Below, in pieces: positions 50,870 through 60,556 of a stretch of 64,000 nucleotides of DNA (the first letter of the stretch is position 1; each line of letters opens with the position of its first letter). The notes under the pieces are model-generated. The model was not told where the DNA came from and searched no databases. It saw only the letters and a program-made list of their open reading frames with translations. Both the position numbers and the translations under genes were made by a program. The DNA is from Pseudoalteromonas lipolytica (GTDB taxonomy: Bacteria; Pseudomonadota; Gammaproteobacteria; Enterobacterales; Alteromonadaceae), in NCBI RefSeq assembly GCF_001306915.1, contig NZ_LJTC01000008.1, positions 124,001-188,000 of the forward strand, in the 5' to 3' direction.

Positions 50870-53185
50870 TTGCTTTTTTCTCATCTAAATAATCGGCAGA
50901 GTAAAATACTCGTTGTTGATGATGAACCTACAAGCCTATTGGTGATGACTGAGGCTCTTGGTGATTTAGGTGAAGTTATTGGATGTGCGTCAGGAGTTGA
51001 AGCCTTAGGCGTAGCATTTTCATTCAGGCCCGATATTATTTTACTTGATATTGAAATGCCAAATATGAATGGCTTCGAAGTATGCAAAGCTATTAAACAA
51101 AACCCACTAACAGCCCTATCAATCGTTATTTTTGTTACCTCGCATAATGAACAAATATTTGAGTATCAGAGTTTTGAGAATGGTGGGGTTGATTTAATTC
51201 ATAAGCCTGTAGACTTAAATCTATGTCGGTTGAGAATAGTAAATCATCTAAAAATGAAGCAACAGGAAGCGCAAATAAGTACTGCAAAAGATGACGTTGC
51301 GGCACTAATAGCTCAAGTTCCGGTATTTATTTCTTATTGGTCAGTGCAAGAGCTAAACCTTTTTAATAATGACATGACTTGTCAGTGGTTTGCCGTAAGT
51401 GGCAATGAGATGATTGGTCACAGAGCTAAAGATATTCTTCCTGATGATCTATATCTTGCTTTGCATAACTGTTTAGAAGAGCAAAAGCTGCAGGAAGTGT
51501 TAAATGTACCGTTTGTCGATCCGAGCGATAATATTGAGCATGTTAGGGCACAAATTAATTTACAATTTCATGAAGGACAAGCGGTAGGCGTTATATTGAC
51601 GCTTACGGATATAACATCAATTAAGCGCACTAAAAAGTTATTAGCTGCTGAGTCTGAGCGATTGCGAGTAATGCTCAACTCGATTGGTGATGCGGTTATC
51701 GCAACAGATAATGAAGCCCATATTACGTTTATGAATCCCATTGCTGAAAAGCTAACGGGTTTTTCAGCACAGCAGGCTCAGGCAAAACATATTGATGACG
51801 TGATGAAGTTGACTGATGCGTATTCAGGACAAAACCTAGTTAATCCTGTCCTACTTGCTTTGCGAGAAAATCGTATTGTTGCTATGTCGTTAAATACCCA
51901 ATTAACAGCATTAGATAACCGTGTTTATCGAGTCGAAGATTCTGCTGCGCCAATTCGTGATGATGATGGTCGTGTCAGTGGTGGGATCATCGTTTTTCAC
52001 GATGTTAGTGAGTCAGTGGCAATGGCAGTTAAAATGAGTCACCTTGCTAATCATGACTTACTAACCGACTTGCCTAATCGAGTCTTGCTTTATGATAGAG
52101 TCTCCCATGCTTGCAAAGTAGCCAAGAGCAAGGAGCAACAAGTTGCTTTAATTTTAATTGATATTGATCATTTTAAATACTTGAATGACACACTTGGTCA
52201 TCAACAAGGTGATTTAATAATTAAACTTGTTGCGAAGCGATTAGAATCTTTAATTGATTTAAACTACACATTAGCGCGGATCGGCGGTGATGAATTTGCG
52301 ATATTAATCCCTGAAATAAAGCTAACATCAATTATTGATGTGATTGCTACTGACATCATTAATACAATGAGTGAACCATTCAAAATTGATGAACAACCTT
52401 ATATTTTGTCAGTGAGTGTAGGTATTAGCATTTATCCTAGAGAATCAGTGACAGCAGAAGATATGATGACTCATGCTGATGCCGCTATGTATAAAGCGAA
52501 AGAGCAAGGACGTAATCGCTTTTGTTATTACTCAGATGATTTAGAGCATCAGTTTAAACAGCGCCAAAGTGTTGAAAAACTGATTCGTACTTCGATAGAA
52601 AACGACAAGATAGAAGTTTATTATCAACCCAAGGTCGCACTGGGTTCACAAAAAATAGTCGGTGTTGAAGCACTTGTTCGGTTACGAGATACTAATAATC
52701 AAATTATATTGCCAGTTGAATTTATTCCTTTAGCTGAAGAGACTGGACTTATTAACGCTCTTGGTGAGTCAGTTTTAAAGCAAAGTTGTTACGCAGCAAA
52801 GGAGTGGTTAGATAAAGGCTTTCGTATCAAGGTTGCTGTCAATATTTCAGCAAAGCAGTTTACGGATAAAAACTTTTGCAACTTTGTGGCGCAAACTCTC
52901 CAAATGTCGGGCTTACCGAGTGAATTGCTCGAATTAGAAGTTACAGAAAGTGCGTTAATGGAAGATTTTGAAGTAACTAAGAGCATGCTGAATGATTTAG
53001 CGGTGCTTGGCCTGACTATTGCGATTGATGATTTTGGAACGGGTTATTCCAGTCTTTCATATTTAAAGCTTTTTCCGGTCGATGTTTTAAAAGTAGATCA
53101 ATCATTTGTTAGAGACATGATGGTTGATTCGCAGAGTATGGATATAGTCAAGACAATAACAAGCTTAGCTCTACTATTTTTATAA
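50870..53185 (+). CDS. REC-PAS-GGDEF-EAL signalling protein with internally deleted EAL end
   Basis: 771 residues with a receiver (VVDDEP pocket, Asp 60), two PAS-like domains (about 140-260 and 265-380), GGDEF (GGDEFAILIPE) and an EAL domain that starts normally (YYQPKVALG, VGVEALVRLRD, VNISAKQF, ELEVTESALM, DDFGTGYSSLSY). After MDIVKTITSLAL it stops, without the AEGVE and QGY motifs. In the +1 frame the next bases encode YKPMPKEEFDKLLV, the normal end of EAL proteins, up to 53225. So about 40 codons are missing. TTG 50870 with GAGG 8 bases upstream is the only plausible start. Confidence 0.85.
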   Translation: MLFSHLNNRQSKILVVDDEPTSLLVMTEALGDLGEVIGCASGVEALGVAFSFRPDIILLDIEMPNMNGFEVCKAIKQNPLTALSIVIFVTSHNEQIFEYQSFENGGVDLIHKPVDLNLCRLRIVNHLKMKQQEAQISTAKDDVAALIAQVPVFISYWSVQELNLFNNDMTCQWFAVSGNEMIGHRAKDILPDDLYLALHNCLEEQKLQEVLNVPFVDPSDNIEHVRAQINLQFHEGQAVGVILTLTDITSIKRTKKLLAAESERLRVMLNSIGDAVIATDNEAHITFMNPIAEKLTGFSAQQAQAKHIDDVMKLTDAYSGQNLVNPVLLALRENRIVAMSLNTQLTALDNRVYRVEDSAAPIRDDDGRVSGGIIVFHDVSESVAMAVKMSHLANHDLLTDLPNRVLLYDRVSHACKVAKSKEQQVALILIDIDHFKYLNDTLGHQQGDLIIKLVAKRLESLIDLNYTLARIGGDEFAILIPEIKLTSIIDVIATDIINTMSEPFKIDEQPYILSVSVGISIYPRESVTAEDMMTHADAAMYKAKEQGRNRFCYYSDDLEHQFKQRQSVEKLIRTSIENDKIEVYYQPKVALGSQKIVGVEALVRLRDTNNQIILPVEFIPLAEETGLINALGESVLKQSCYAAKEWLDKGFRIKVAVNISAKQFTDKNFCNFVAQTLQMSGLPSELLELEVTESALMEDFEVTKSMLNDLAVLGLTIAIDDFGTGYSSLSYLKLFPVDVLKVDQSFVRDMMVDSQSMDIVKTITSLALLFL

Positions 53186-53221
53186 GCCCATGCCCAAAGA
53201 AGAGTTTGATAAGCTATTAGT

Positions 53222-53794
53222 TTAAGTCACGGTATGGCTGTATAGGATGCCACAGCCGATAAAAATAAGTGCAACACCGCCAATTGCTTCGGCTTTTTTG
53301 CCTACCCAGCCACTCATTACGTTACCAAGTAGCGCGCCGATGGTAACCATAATTGTGGTTGCTAGGCCTATCATGGCGGCGGCTAAGTAAATATTCACTT
53401 TCATGAAAGCAAGGCTGATACCTACTGTCATAGCATCTATACTGGTGCCAACGGCAGTTAGTAGTGTGGCAATGAAAGAGCGCTTGGTATTCGGTGCAAG
53501 TTCCTCTTCATCGTCGTCATCTTCTTTACGACTCTCAAGCAACATATGAACACCTAAACCCACTAACAACACAAAGGCAATCCAGTGATCAAAGGCTTCA
53601 ACGTAATCTGCACCGGCACTGCCAATCAGCCAGCCAACAATCGGTGCGATAGCTTCGATACAGCCAAACAATAAACCAAGCTTGATTGCACTCAGAACAC
53701 GAGGATTTTTAAGTGTACTGCCTTTGGTGATTGAAGCTGCAAAAGCATCAGTCGACATAGCAAGCGATAAAACGCTTAGTGTAATAATATTCAA
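53222..53794 (-). CDS. mntP: Manganese efflux pump MntP
   Basis: About 190 residues, six membrane helices with the family's conserved LAMSTDAFAASITKG and SIDAMTVGISL Asp-containing motifs. MntP exports Mn2+. Known MntP proteins begin MNIxxLxLLAFGMS; here LNIITLSVLSLAMS starts with TTG 53794, preceded by GTGGGG. An upstream ATG (53821) has no ribosome site and would overlap a TATAAT box, so TTG is preferred but not certain. No room exists for a yybP-ykoY riboswitch. The stop overlaps the decayed end of the EAL gene. Confidence 0.88.
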   Translation of the reverse strand: MNIITLSVLSLAMSTDAFAASITKGSTLKNPRVLSAIKLGLLFGCIEAIAPIVGWLIGSAGADYVEAFDHWIAFVLLVGLGVHMLLESRKEDDDDEEELAPNTKRSFIATLLTAVGTSIDAMTVGISLAFMKVNIYLAAAMIGLATTIMVTIGALLGNVMSGWVGKKAEAIGGVALIFIGCGILYSHTVT

Positions 53795-53802
53795 TTTTTG
53801 CG

Positions 53803-53825
53803 CCCCACAAAAAGTGGGCATTATA
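53803..53825 (-). promoter_or_regulatory. mntP start region: TATAAT box and hairpin over the ribosome site
   Basis: On the minus strand, TATAAT (53825-53820) is followed by GCCCAC, TTTTT, GTGGGG. A 5-bp stem would cover the GTGGGG ribosome site just before TTG 53794. It could influence mntP translation. Confidence 0.35.
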
Positions 53826-53879
53826 CGCGGCGAAGCTCAAAACAGATAGGTTAATTTACGGCTCAAATAGGTAAGGAGC

Positions 53880-56009
53880 TTAATAAGCGCTGTACAGATA
53901 GTTATTCATTACAGTGCCATTTTTGGGTGCAAGTTTTGGCTCAAGTTTAATAAGCTCTTCATAAACATCAGGAACAAAAACTTTTAGACGCTCGGCACGA
54001 CGAAAGTGGTTAGGCTCATACTGGTCAACAAGTTTTAATGCGCTTGGCATATAGTCAGCGAGGGTTTGTGTGTTATAGCTTTGCTCCAGTGCTTGGTCGA
54101 GAATATCAAGCCCGGGTTTAGAAAAATCATGCGTAACTGCAAGGCTCATTAAAAACTTAACAGCTGCATTTGAATGCATGCTTGCATAAAAATACATGTC
54201 GTTGTTTTGCATGTCTTTTAATGAAAAATCAAAGCCGTTATCTGCCAATATTTGCCATTGTGCTAATGGCAATTTAGTAAAAACATAAAGATTCTTAGGT
54301 GCAGTTGGGTCGACTCTGTTTTGCCAAATAGACGTTAATTGTTGAGTGTTTTCTACTGTTGCTGCGAGCAACATATTTGTCTGGTGGGTACTCAGTTTTG
54401 CTGTTTGGGTGATACTGGCAATGGTATTAAAGTCTTTTTCAATAATTGCTTCTTTGTAGGTTTGGTACTGCGTTGAGGTTTGATATTTATAATCATTTAA
54501 ATGCAAGAATTGCCAATTATGAACCTGCACAGGGTCGATGGCTTGAAGGGTGTCCAGGGTAAGTAAGCCTTGTTGCGCTTCGAGTGTTTCTAATTCTTTG
54601 AGTGCTTGAGAGCGTGTTTTTATCGCTTCTAGTGAATTGATCCGCTGATCTATCGTGTCACACTCAGGAGGTATTTTTTTGGCTTGCTGTTTTTGTAGTT
54701 CATAGGCGCTGAGTGCTTTTGATATTGCTGAGTTATCTTTTTCTTTACGTTGAAATGCTAGGTTATTTGGGATTAGCTTTAAATCTATAAACTGAGAAAA
54801 AGCATCATTAGCAACTTGGTCGCCAACAAATAAAAGGCTACTCGGTAAGAATGAAGATTTAAGCATCAGTAGTCTATCGTTCGGTGTATCGCGCACAAGC
54901 TCGCCGTGAGCTCGATAACCTTTATTTTTTAGATAACTTAGTGTTTCTAAGTGTTTGCTCTCTAGTGGCTGCACTTCGCTATTCGAGCTGCCTTTTAGGT
55001 TTACAATGGCAATATCCATAGCCGTAAATACATTTGGCTGATTAGTGGGCTCAATACCTCGCTCACTTAATAACTTTAAAATTGGTACGTTAAATTCACT
55101 CACAGCGACATCTGCAAGGTTTAAATACAGTTGTTCATCGATAAAGTCATCACTCATTGCTGTAGGCGAGCCGTTTAGCTGTGCTGTTTGAGAGATGAGC
55201 GCTGTTAGGTAATCATTAGGTAAGTTGCTTTTTAAAGCCACAGCAATGTCGTTAACAGTAAACTCTTTGCTAGATATTGCGTTTTCAAACTCAGTTAAAC
55301 TAAGCGCATGAGCATTAACAAGAAACAAAATAGATGGTGAAATGAGCCTTGATGGGCCGATTTTAAACGGCGTTTTTAAATAGGTATTAAAATCATCGTT
55401 GTTATCCAATAGTTTGTACAATGCTGTTTTGTTTACTTGCTCAGGTAATGGCACATTAAACATCATTGAGCCAGTATTTTGACTAAGGGGTCCATCAATT
55501 GCCGTTAGTTGATTGATTGTATCTATATCAAAATAATCAATGACCTCAATCCCTTGCCAGCTTTTTAATATGTTAACTGATGAGGCATATTGAAATTGCT
55601 GTTCTGCATTTTGTTTGATGGCGTTAATAACTAAGGTACTAAATGAACGGTAGGATATTTTCACAAGTTCCGAATAACTTAAAATATCTTCAAGGGAGTC
55701 GCCGTCTTTTAGTGCTTGTTTAATCGCTGCTTCTATTGGGCTGTGATCAGCTGCAGCTTGAGTGGCTTTTAAACTTTGTTGCTTACACTGGCGTTTGGCT
55801 AGCTTGAGTTTAGCCAGCTCTGTTGCTTTGCTATTAGTCTGGTTTGATGGTTTAAAGAGGCTCGTAGCCTTTTTTTGTTCAGCGACAGTAGCAGAAGATG
55901 TCGAGACTTCATTGCTTATCGCTTCGACGGGTGTGGGTTTATCTAATATCAGGTAGGCCCCACAGGCACAAAGCACTGCAAAAGCGGTTAGCGAAATACC
56001 TTTTTTCAT
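53880..56009 (-). CDS. Large membrane-anchored protein with ankyrin-like repeats, unknown
   Basis: About 709 residues. It starts with a single hydrophobic helix (about 5-24, ISLTAFAVLCACGAYLIL), then a Lys/Ala-rich coiled-coil-like region and a long helical body. Segments such as LLSERGIEPTNQPNVFTAM and ILADNGFDFSLKDMQNNDM resemble degenerate ankyrin repeats, but the pattern is weak. No catalytic motif. Probably periplasmic and anchored by its N-terminus. ATG 56009 is preferred over TTG 56015. It lies between mntP and the NDH-2 gene on the same strand. Confidence 0.65.
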   Translation of the reverse strand: MKKGISLTAFAVLCACGAYLILDKPTPVEAISNEVSTSSATVAEQKKATSLFKPSNQTNSKATELAKLKLAKRQCKQQSLKATQAAADHSPIEAAIKQALKDGDSLEDILSYSELVKISYRSFSTLVINAIKQNAEQQFQYASSVNILKSWQGIEVIDYFDIDTINQLTAIDGPLSQNTGSMMFNVPLPEQVNKTALYKLLDNNDDFNTYLKTPFKIGPSRLISPSILFLVNAHALSLTEFENAISSKEFTVNDIAVALKSNLPNDYLTALISQTAQLNGSPTAMSDDFIDEQLYLNLADVAVSEFNVPILKLLSERGIEPTNQPNVFTAMDIAIVNLKGSSNSEVQPLESKHLETLSYLKNKGYRAHGELVRDTPNDRLLMLKSSFLPSSLLFVGDQVANDAFSQFIDLKLIPNNLAFQRKEKDNSAISKALSAYELQKQQAKKIPPECDTIDQRINSLEAIKTRSQALKELETLEAQQGLLTLDTLQAIDPVQVHNWQFLHLNDYKYQTSTQYQTYKEAIIEKDFNTIASITQTAKLSTHQTNMLLAATVENTQQLTSIWQNRVDPTAPKNLYVFTKLPLAQWQILADNGFDFSLKDMQNNDMYFYASMHSNAAVKFLMSLAVTHDFSKPGLDILDQALEQSYNTQTLADYMPSALKLVDQYEPNHFRRAERLKVFVPDVYEELIKLEPKLAPKNGTVMNNYLYSAY

Positions 56010-56129
56010 CTTCAATCCATGGATCTATCTTGCTTGAAGTGTATGACTTTGTAGAGTGATGTCAATTACCTAGGGACGAAGTGCATAAATAGCCGACAAA
56101 CAACTAATTTGCCGGCTTTATGCCGTAGC

Positions 56130-57434
56130 TTAATGCAGTTTCATTTTTGGCCTAACAACGCGTAGTACTTTTTCGCTGATCCACAGTGCAAAAGTTTTTG
56201 CACTGCCATGGATGGCACGTTGATGCATACGATAGAGCGAAATATACATGAATCGCGCTATTTTACCCTCTATAAAAAAGCTATTACTGGTTAGGTTGCC
56301 CATTAAACTGCCTACCGTGCTGTAGCGTGACAAGTTAACTAAAGAGCCATGATCACTGTAGGTAAAGGCACTGAGTGGCTGCCCTTTGAGTGTGGCTATA
56401 AGGTTTTTTTCAACACATTGCGCCATTTGATGAGCCGATTGCGCTCTGGGTGGCACTTGCGTGCCATCTTCTTGAGTAAATGCACAGCAATCACCAATCA
56501 CAAAAATATCGTCGTTAACGCTACTTTGCAGATATTGGTTCACCTTAATTTGGTTATTGCGGGTAAGTTCAAAGATACCAATGCCTTTAATGAAATCAGG
56601 GGCTTTTACACCCGCAGCCCAAACCATAATGTCGGCTTTGATATGTTCATCGTTTTTGGTAATAAAGCTGTTTTCTGTGGCTTCTTTTACTTGCGTGCCT
56701 TCGCGGACTGTTACTCCTAATTTAACCAGTTCACGCTTAGCTGAGTTTGCAATGCGCTCGGGTAATGCGGGCAAAATTCGCGGCCCCGCTTCAATTAAAT
56801 CAATGTGTAAGCGTTTCGCGGTCATTTTATTAAGGCCATACATTTTTAGCATGTCTGACACATGATAAAGCTCTGCCGACAGCTCAACCCCGGTTGCACC
56901 ACCCCCCACTATAGCAATGGTTAAAGAATGCTGTGGATCGTCATCTTGATGTAAACGGGTGAAGTTATCGAGTAGAGCATGCTGAAAGCGTTCAGCTTGC
57001 TGGTTTGAATCAAGGTAAAAACAGTGCTTGTTAACGCCAGGGGTATTAAAGTCGTTACTGACACTGCCTATAGCAAGTACAAGGTAGTCATAACTGACTT
57101 GGCGCTCGGGTAAAATTCGGTGGCCAAGCTCGTCTTTTAACTCGCTTAAAGTGATGGTTTTGTTGGTTTGATCTAAGTGGCAAAAGCTGCCGAGTTGAAA
57201 ATTATAATGATGTTTTGCTGCATGAGCTGAGTATACAACGCCGTCTAAATCGGCATCAATCGACCCCGTCGCTACTTCATGAAGTAACGGCTTCCAAATA
57301 TGGCTGCGGTTTTTATCGATTAAAAGTATCTCTGCTTGACGTTTTTTCCCGAGTTTGTGTCCTAATTGTGTTGCTAGTTCTAAGCCACCAGCGCCACCAC
57401 CGATTATCACGATTTTAGGAAGTTGGTTAATCAT
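56130..57434 (-). CDS. ndh: Type II NADH:quinone oxidoreductase (NDH-2)
   Basis: About 434 residues. It has an FAD-binding Rossmann fold (IVIIGGGAGGLELATQLG), the NADH-binding fold (IAIVGGGATGVELSAEL), DYLVLAIGSVSND, and VFVIGDCCAF near the flavin. NDH-2 passes electrons from NADH to quinone at the inner membrane without pumping protons. A membrane-binding C-terminal helix is implied by the basic amphipathic end. ATG 57434 with GAGGG 8 bases upstream is preferred over a longer reading by 25 residues. Divergent from RecQ. Confidence 0.92.
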   Translation of the reverse strand: MINQLPKIVIIGGGAGGLELATQLGHKLGKKRQAEILLIDKNRSHIWKPLLHEVATGSIDADLDGVVYSAHAAKHHYNFQLGSFCHLDQTNKTITLSELKDELGHRILPERQVSYDYLVLAIGSVSNDFNTPGVNKHCFYLDSNQQAERFQHALLDNFTRLHQDDDPQHSLTIAIVGGGATGVELSAELYHVSDMLKMYGLNKMTAKRLHIDLIEAGPRILPALPERIANSAKRELVKLGVTVREGTQVKEATENSFITKNDEHIKADIMVWAAGVKAPDFIKGIGIFELTRNNQIKVNQYLQSSVNDDIFVIGDCCAFTQEDGTQVPPRAQSAHQMAQCVEKNLIATLKGQPLSAFTYSDHGSLVNLSRYSTVGSLMGNLTSNSFFIEGKIARFMYISLYRMHQRAIHGSAKTFALWISEKVLRVVRPKMKLH

Positions 57435-57692
57435 TACGTTGCCCTCAAAAGTATAATACCTAAACACTCTTGCGAAAAAGCGCTTAGGTATTGCAAGTCC
57501 ATCCATCAATACCCCATGGCAACGCGCCCATTGTGCGCCTTTTTACTGGTTTTGTCAGTACCTGTTAAGAACAATATAGTGCGCTTAGTTATATCAATGG
57601 CCTTGGGAGATTGAGTTAAACACGTTAACATGGCTAATTCGCAGTAAGAGACCTATCATTACCTGAAAAGGGAATGAAAGTGAGGGATCAGG

Positions 57693-59627
57693 ATGACTAC
57701 ACCACTACACACTTCGTTGAATCAATACTTTGGCTTTAATGAGTTTCGCCAAGGTCAGCAACAAACCATTGAGCAGCTATTAAATCAGCAATCGTCGTTG
57801 GCAATTTTTCCAACTGGCTCAGGTAAATCTTTGTGCTATCAATTAACCGCATTGCACTTACCCAACTTGACCTTAGTGGTATCGCCATTATTGGCACTGA
57901 TGAAAGATCAAATCAGCTTTTTAAATAGCAAAGGTATTTACGCGGCAAGCCTTGATTCAAGCCAAACCAGTGAGCAAAGCCATACGGTAATGAGTGATGT
58001 GCGCGCAGGAAAGGTGAAAATTTTAATGGTCTCAGTTGAGCGTTTTAAGAATGAGCGCTTCCGTGAATTTATTAAACAAGTGCCTATTTCGATGCTGGTG
58101 GTTGATGAAGCACACTGTATATCTGAATGGGGCCACAACTTTAGGCCTGATTATCTAAAACTGCCGCGCTATCGTGAAGAGCTTAATATTCCGTTGGTAT
58201 TGCTACTTACCGCCACCGCAACTAAAAAAGTAAAGCGCGATATGTGTGAGCGTTTTGCCATTGCCCCAGAATGTGTAGTGCAAACTGGCTTTTACCGAAG
58301 CAACCTCGATTTATCAGTGCTCAGTGTTGCAAGCCAAGAAAAACCTCAGCAATTAGCAAATATCATAGCCAGCCAACAAGGGGCAGGGATTGTCTATGTC
58401 ACCTTACAGCATACCGCTGAGCAAGTGGCCGAAGGCTTGGCAAGAGCGGGCTTTAATGCAGTGGCCTATCATGCAGGCCTTGAGGATGATAAACGCTGGC
58501 AAATTCAAGATGATTTTATGGCGGGTAAAATCAATATCGTCGTGGCAACCATTGCTTTTGGGATGGGGGTTGATAAGTCTGATATTCGTTTTGTGATCCA
58601 CTATGATTTGCCAAAATCGATTGAAAATTATAGCCAAGAGATTGGCCGTGCAGGGCGAGATGGTGCGCCATCAAACTGTTTTACCCTAGCAAACCTTGAT
58701 GGCTTAAATACCGTTGAGAACTTTGTTTATGCCGACACGCCCGAGCAAAGTGGGATTGACTATGTCATTAATAACATTCGTAACGAGCAAACGAATAACC
58801 AGTGGGAAATGCAAGAGTACAGCTTATCGAGCGAAAGTAATATTCGTGCTTTAGCATTAAAAACCTTACTGGTGCAGTTAGAAATGCAAGGGGCTATTAC
58901 GCCTTTATATGCCTATTACGCCGATTTTAAATATAAGTTTTTAACGGATCAAAACGAGCTACTTAGCCAGTTTGATGCTGACCGACAAGCGTTTTTACAA
59001 CAGGTATTCAAACACACTGAGTTTAAGAAAATTTGGGGCACACTTAATTTTGATGCGTTAACCCGTGCCACTCAAGTTGATAGAAAACGTGTGGTTGCAG
59101 CGCTCGATTATTTGGCCGAGAAAGGTCATATAGCCCTTGAAACTAAACGTATTACGCAAGTGTATGAGGTGAATAACATGGTAATAAACCACGCAGATTT
59201 AGCACCGCAACTTCACCAATATTTTATCGAAAAAGAACAGGCCGAAATTAAACGTATCGCCACTTTAGTGCGCTTTTTTGAGCTAGATAGCTGCTTAAGT
59301 TATAACTTAGCCCGCTATTTTGATGACCAGAATGCACCCCAGCAATGTGGCCATTGTTCAGTGTGTAGAGGCCAGCAAGTAAAGCTTAGCTATTCATTAG
59401 TGCATCAAATGCCTGAGCAAAATGTGATTGCCAGTAAAGTTGCAGAGCTTAAACAGCACTTAGCCGCTAAAGGAATTAGTGATGTCAGCATCGATACTCA
59501 GTGCCGCTTTTTAGCGGGCATGAGCGTGCCTTTATTTACCCGTAATAAAGTCAGGCAGCTTTCAGGTTTTGGCCTTTGCGAGCAGCAGCGCTACAGTGAC
59601 ATTAAAGCCTTGCTACAGCAGTTGTAG
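57693..59627 (+). CDS. RecQ-family ATP-dependent DNA helicase
   Basis: 644 residues. Helicase motifs: FGFNEFRQGQQQTIEQLL (Q/0), FPTGSGKSLCYQL (Walker A), MLVVDEAHCISEWGHNFRPDY (DEAH), LLTATATKKV, and ENYSQEIGRAGRDG (VI). A zinc-binding C-terminal region follows (YNLARYFDD, CGHCSVCRG). It unwinds DNA 3'-5' in repair. No HRDC domain is obvious after about 570. It is of the RecQ-like type found beside the main recQ in many gammaproteobacteria, so recQ itself may be elsewhere. CAGG lies just before the ATG. Confidence 0.9.
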   Translation: MTTPLHTSLNQYFGFNEFRQGQQQTIEQLLNQQSSLAIFPTGSGKSLCYQLTALHLPNLTLVVSPLLALMKDQISFLNSKGIYAASLDSSQTSEQSHTVMSDVRAGKVKILMVSVERFKNERFREFIKQVPISMLVVDEAHCISEWGHNFRPDYLKLPRYREELNIPLVLLLTATATKKVKRDMCERFAIAPECVVQTGFYRSNLDLSVLSVASQEKPQQLANIIASQQGAGIVYVTLQHTAEQVAEGLARAGFNAVAYHAGLEDDKRWQIQDDFMAGKINIVVATIAFGMGVDKSDIRFVIHYDLPKSIENYSQEIGRAGRDGAPSNCFTLANLDGLNTVENFVYADTPEQSGIDYVINNIRNEQTNNQWEMQEYSLSSESNIRALALKTLLVQLEMQGAITPLYAYYADFKYKFLTDQNELLSQFDADRQAFLQQVFKHTEFKKIWGTLNFDALTRATQVDRKRVVAALDYLAEKGHIALETKRITQVYEVNNMVINHADLAPQLHQYFIEKEQAEIKRIATLVRFFELDSCLSYNLARYFDDQNAPQQCGHCSVCRGQQVKLSYSLVHQMPEQNVIASKVAELKQHLAAKGISDVSIDTQCRFLAGMSVPLFTRNKVRQLSGFGLCEQQRYSDIKALLQQL

Positions 59628-59634
59628 CAGGGTC

Positions 59635-60555
59635 TTACATTTTAAAATCAGGCTCTTTAGCTTCGGTAAACATTTTTGACAGAACTGTCTTGAATAACTC
59701 TGTCAGGGTGTTTTGTAAGTACAACTGAAACTTTTCTTTACCGAGAGTTCTATCGAATACTTCGGTATCTAAAAAGCGTTTCATTTCACCGATAAACTCA
59801 GGGCTCGTGGTAAGTTCGGGTAACCTATCAATTAAATGAGAGAGCATGGGCTGATATTGCTCAAGTTGATAGTCAGCAACTTTATTTTTAACTAGTTCAA
59901 TATCTAATTGAGCCCCTTGCTGTTGCAACCAAGCAAGATCCCAAATGTCTCGATGTCGCACATACTTTGTTGTGGCTGGTAATGAAATTATTTTGTCAGC
60001 CATCACCTCATCGAGTGTTTCAGCTAAGATCAGTGTATCGCTGTATCCATCAGGCAGAAAATCATAGTTCACATTAAGTGGTAAAGGCTGCTTTGTGTAG
60101 GCCGGAATATTGGCAACTTCTAACTTAATTTTTTGTTTGGGTAAATCCTTTCTTTGTGGTGCAGTTACTACTGCAACTTGCCACTTATCAATTTTTAATT
60201 CTGAGTATTTAGGGTCTTTTTTTAACTCTTTCGGTTCTTTAACCGTCACCTCAAGGCCATATCTTTCGCCAATATACTTTTCAATACATGCTTTGATATC
60301 TTTTAACATGAGTGAATTGAATTCTTTACCACCAGCAAAATCTAAATCTTCACTAAAGCGATTTCCGCCGTAACATAATCTTAAAGAAGTACCTCCTTGA
60401 AATACCAGCTTATCAAGAAATCCACCTCTTTCGAGAGCAAATAGGATGTCGTAATGCAATAACTCTTTTTCTATAACAGCCCGCATATGAGAAACATTTG
60501 TGGTTTGCATAGCGAGATTTACCAGTTGCGCAAAGTTCTCTTGTTCAGTTTTCAT
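59635..60555 (-). CDS. abiEii: AbiEii/AbiGii-family nucleotidyltransferase toxin
   Basis: About 306 residues. The nucleotidyltransferase fold has the family pattern: VFQGGTSLRLCYGG, FSEDLDFAGG (catalytic Asp pair), then ADKIISL and HRDIWDLAWL. In type IV AbiE systems it is a GTP-dependent toxin causing growth arrest and phage abortive infection. ATG 60555 follows the antitoxin stop by one base and has GAGGAAG 8 bases upstream. A TTG six codons earlier would overlap the antitoxin and is less likely. The pair lies between recQ-like and ktrB genes. Confidence 0.88.
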   Translation of the reverse strand: MKTEQENFAQLVNLAMQTTNVSHMRAVIEKELLHYDILFALERGGFLDKLVFQGGTSLRLCYGGNRFSEDLDFAGGKEFNSLMLKDIKACIEKYIGERYGLEVTVKEPKELKKDPKYSELKIDKWQVAVVTAPQRKDLPKQKIKLEVANIPAYTKQPLPLNVNYDFLPDGYSDTLILAETLDEVMADKIISLPATTKYVRHRDIWDLAWLQQQGAQLDIELVKNKVADYQLEQYQPMLSHLIDRLPELTTSPEFIGEMKRFLDTEVFDRTLGKEKFQLYLQNTLTELFKTVLSKMFTEAKEPDFKM

Positions 60556-60556
60556 C

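Noticed and set aside
53795-53880. Manganese riboswitch (yybP-ykoY) upstream of mntP
   Set aside because: Only about 85 bases separate the genes and the characteristic paired-helix core is not visible.
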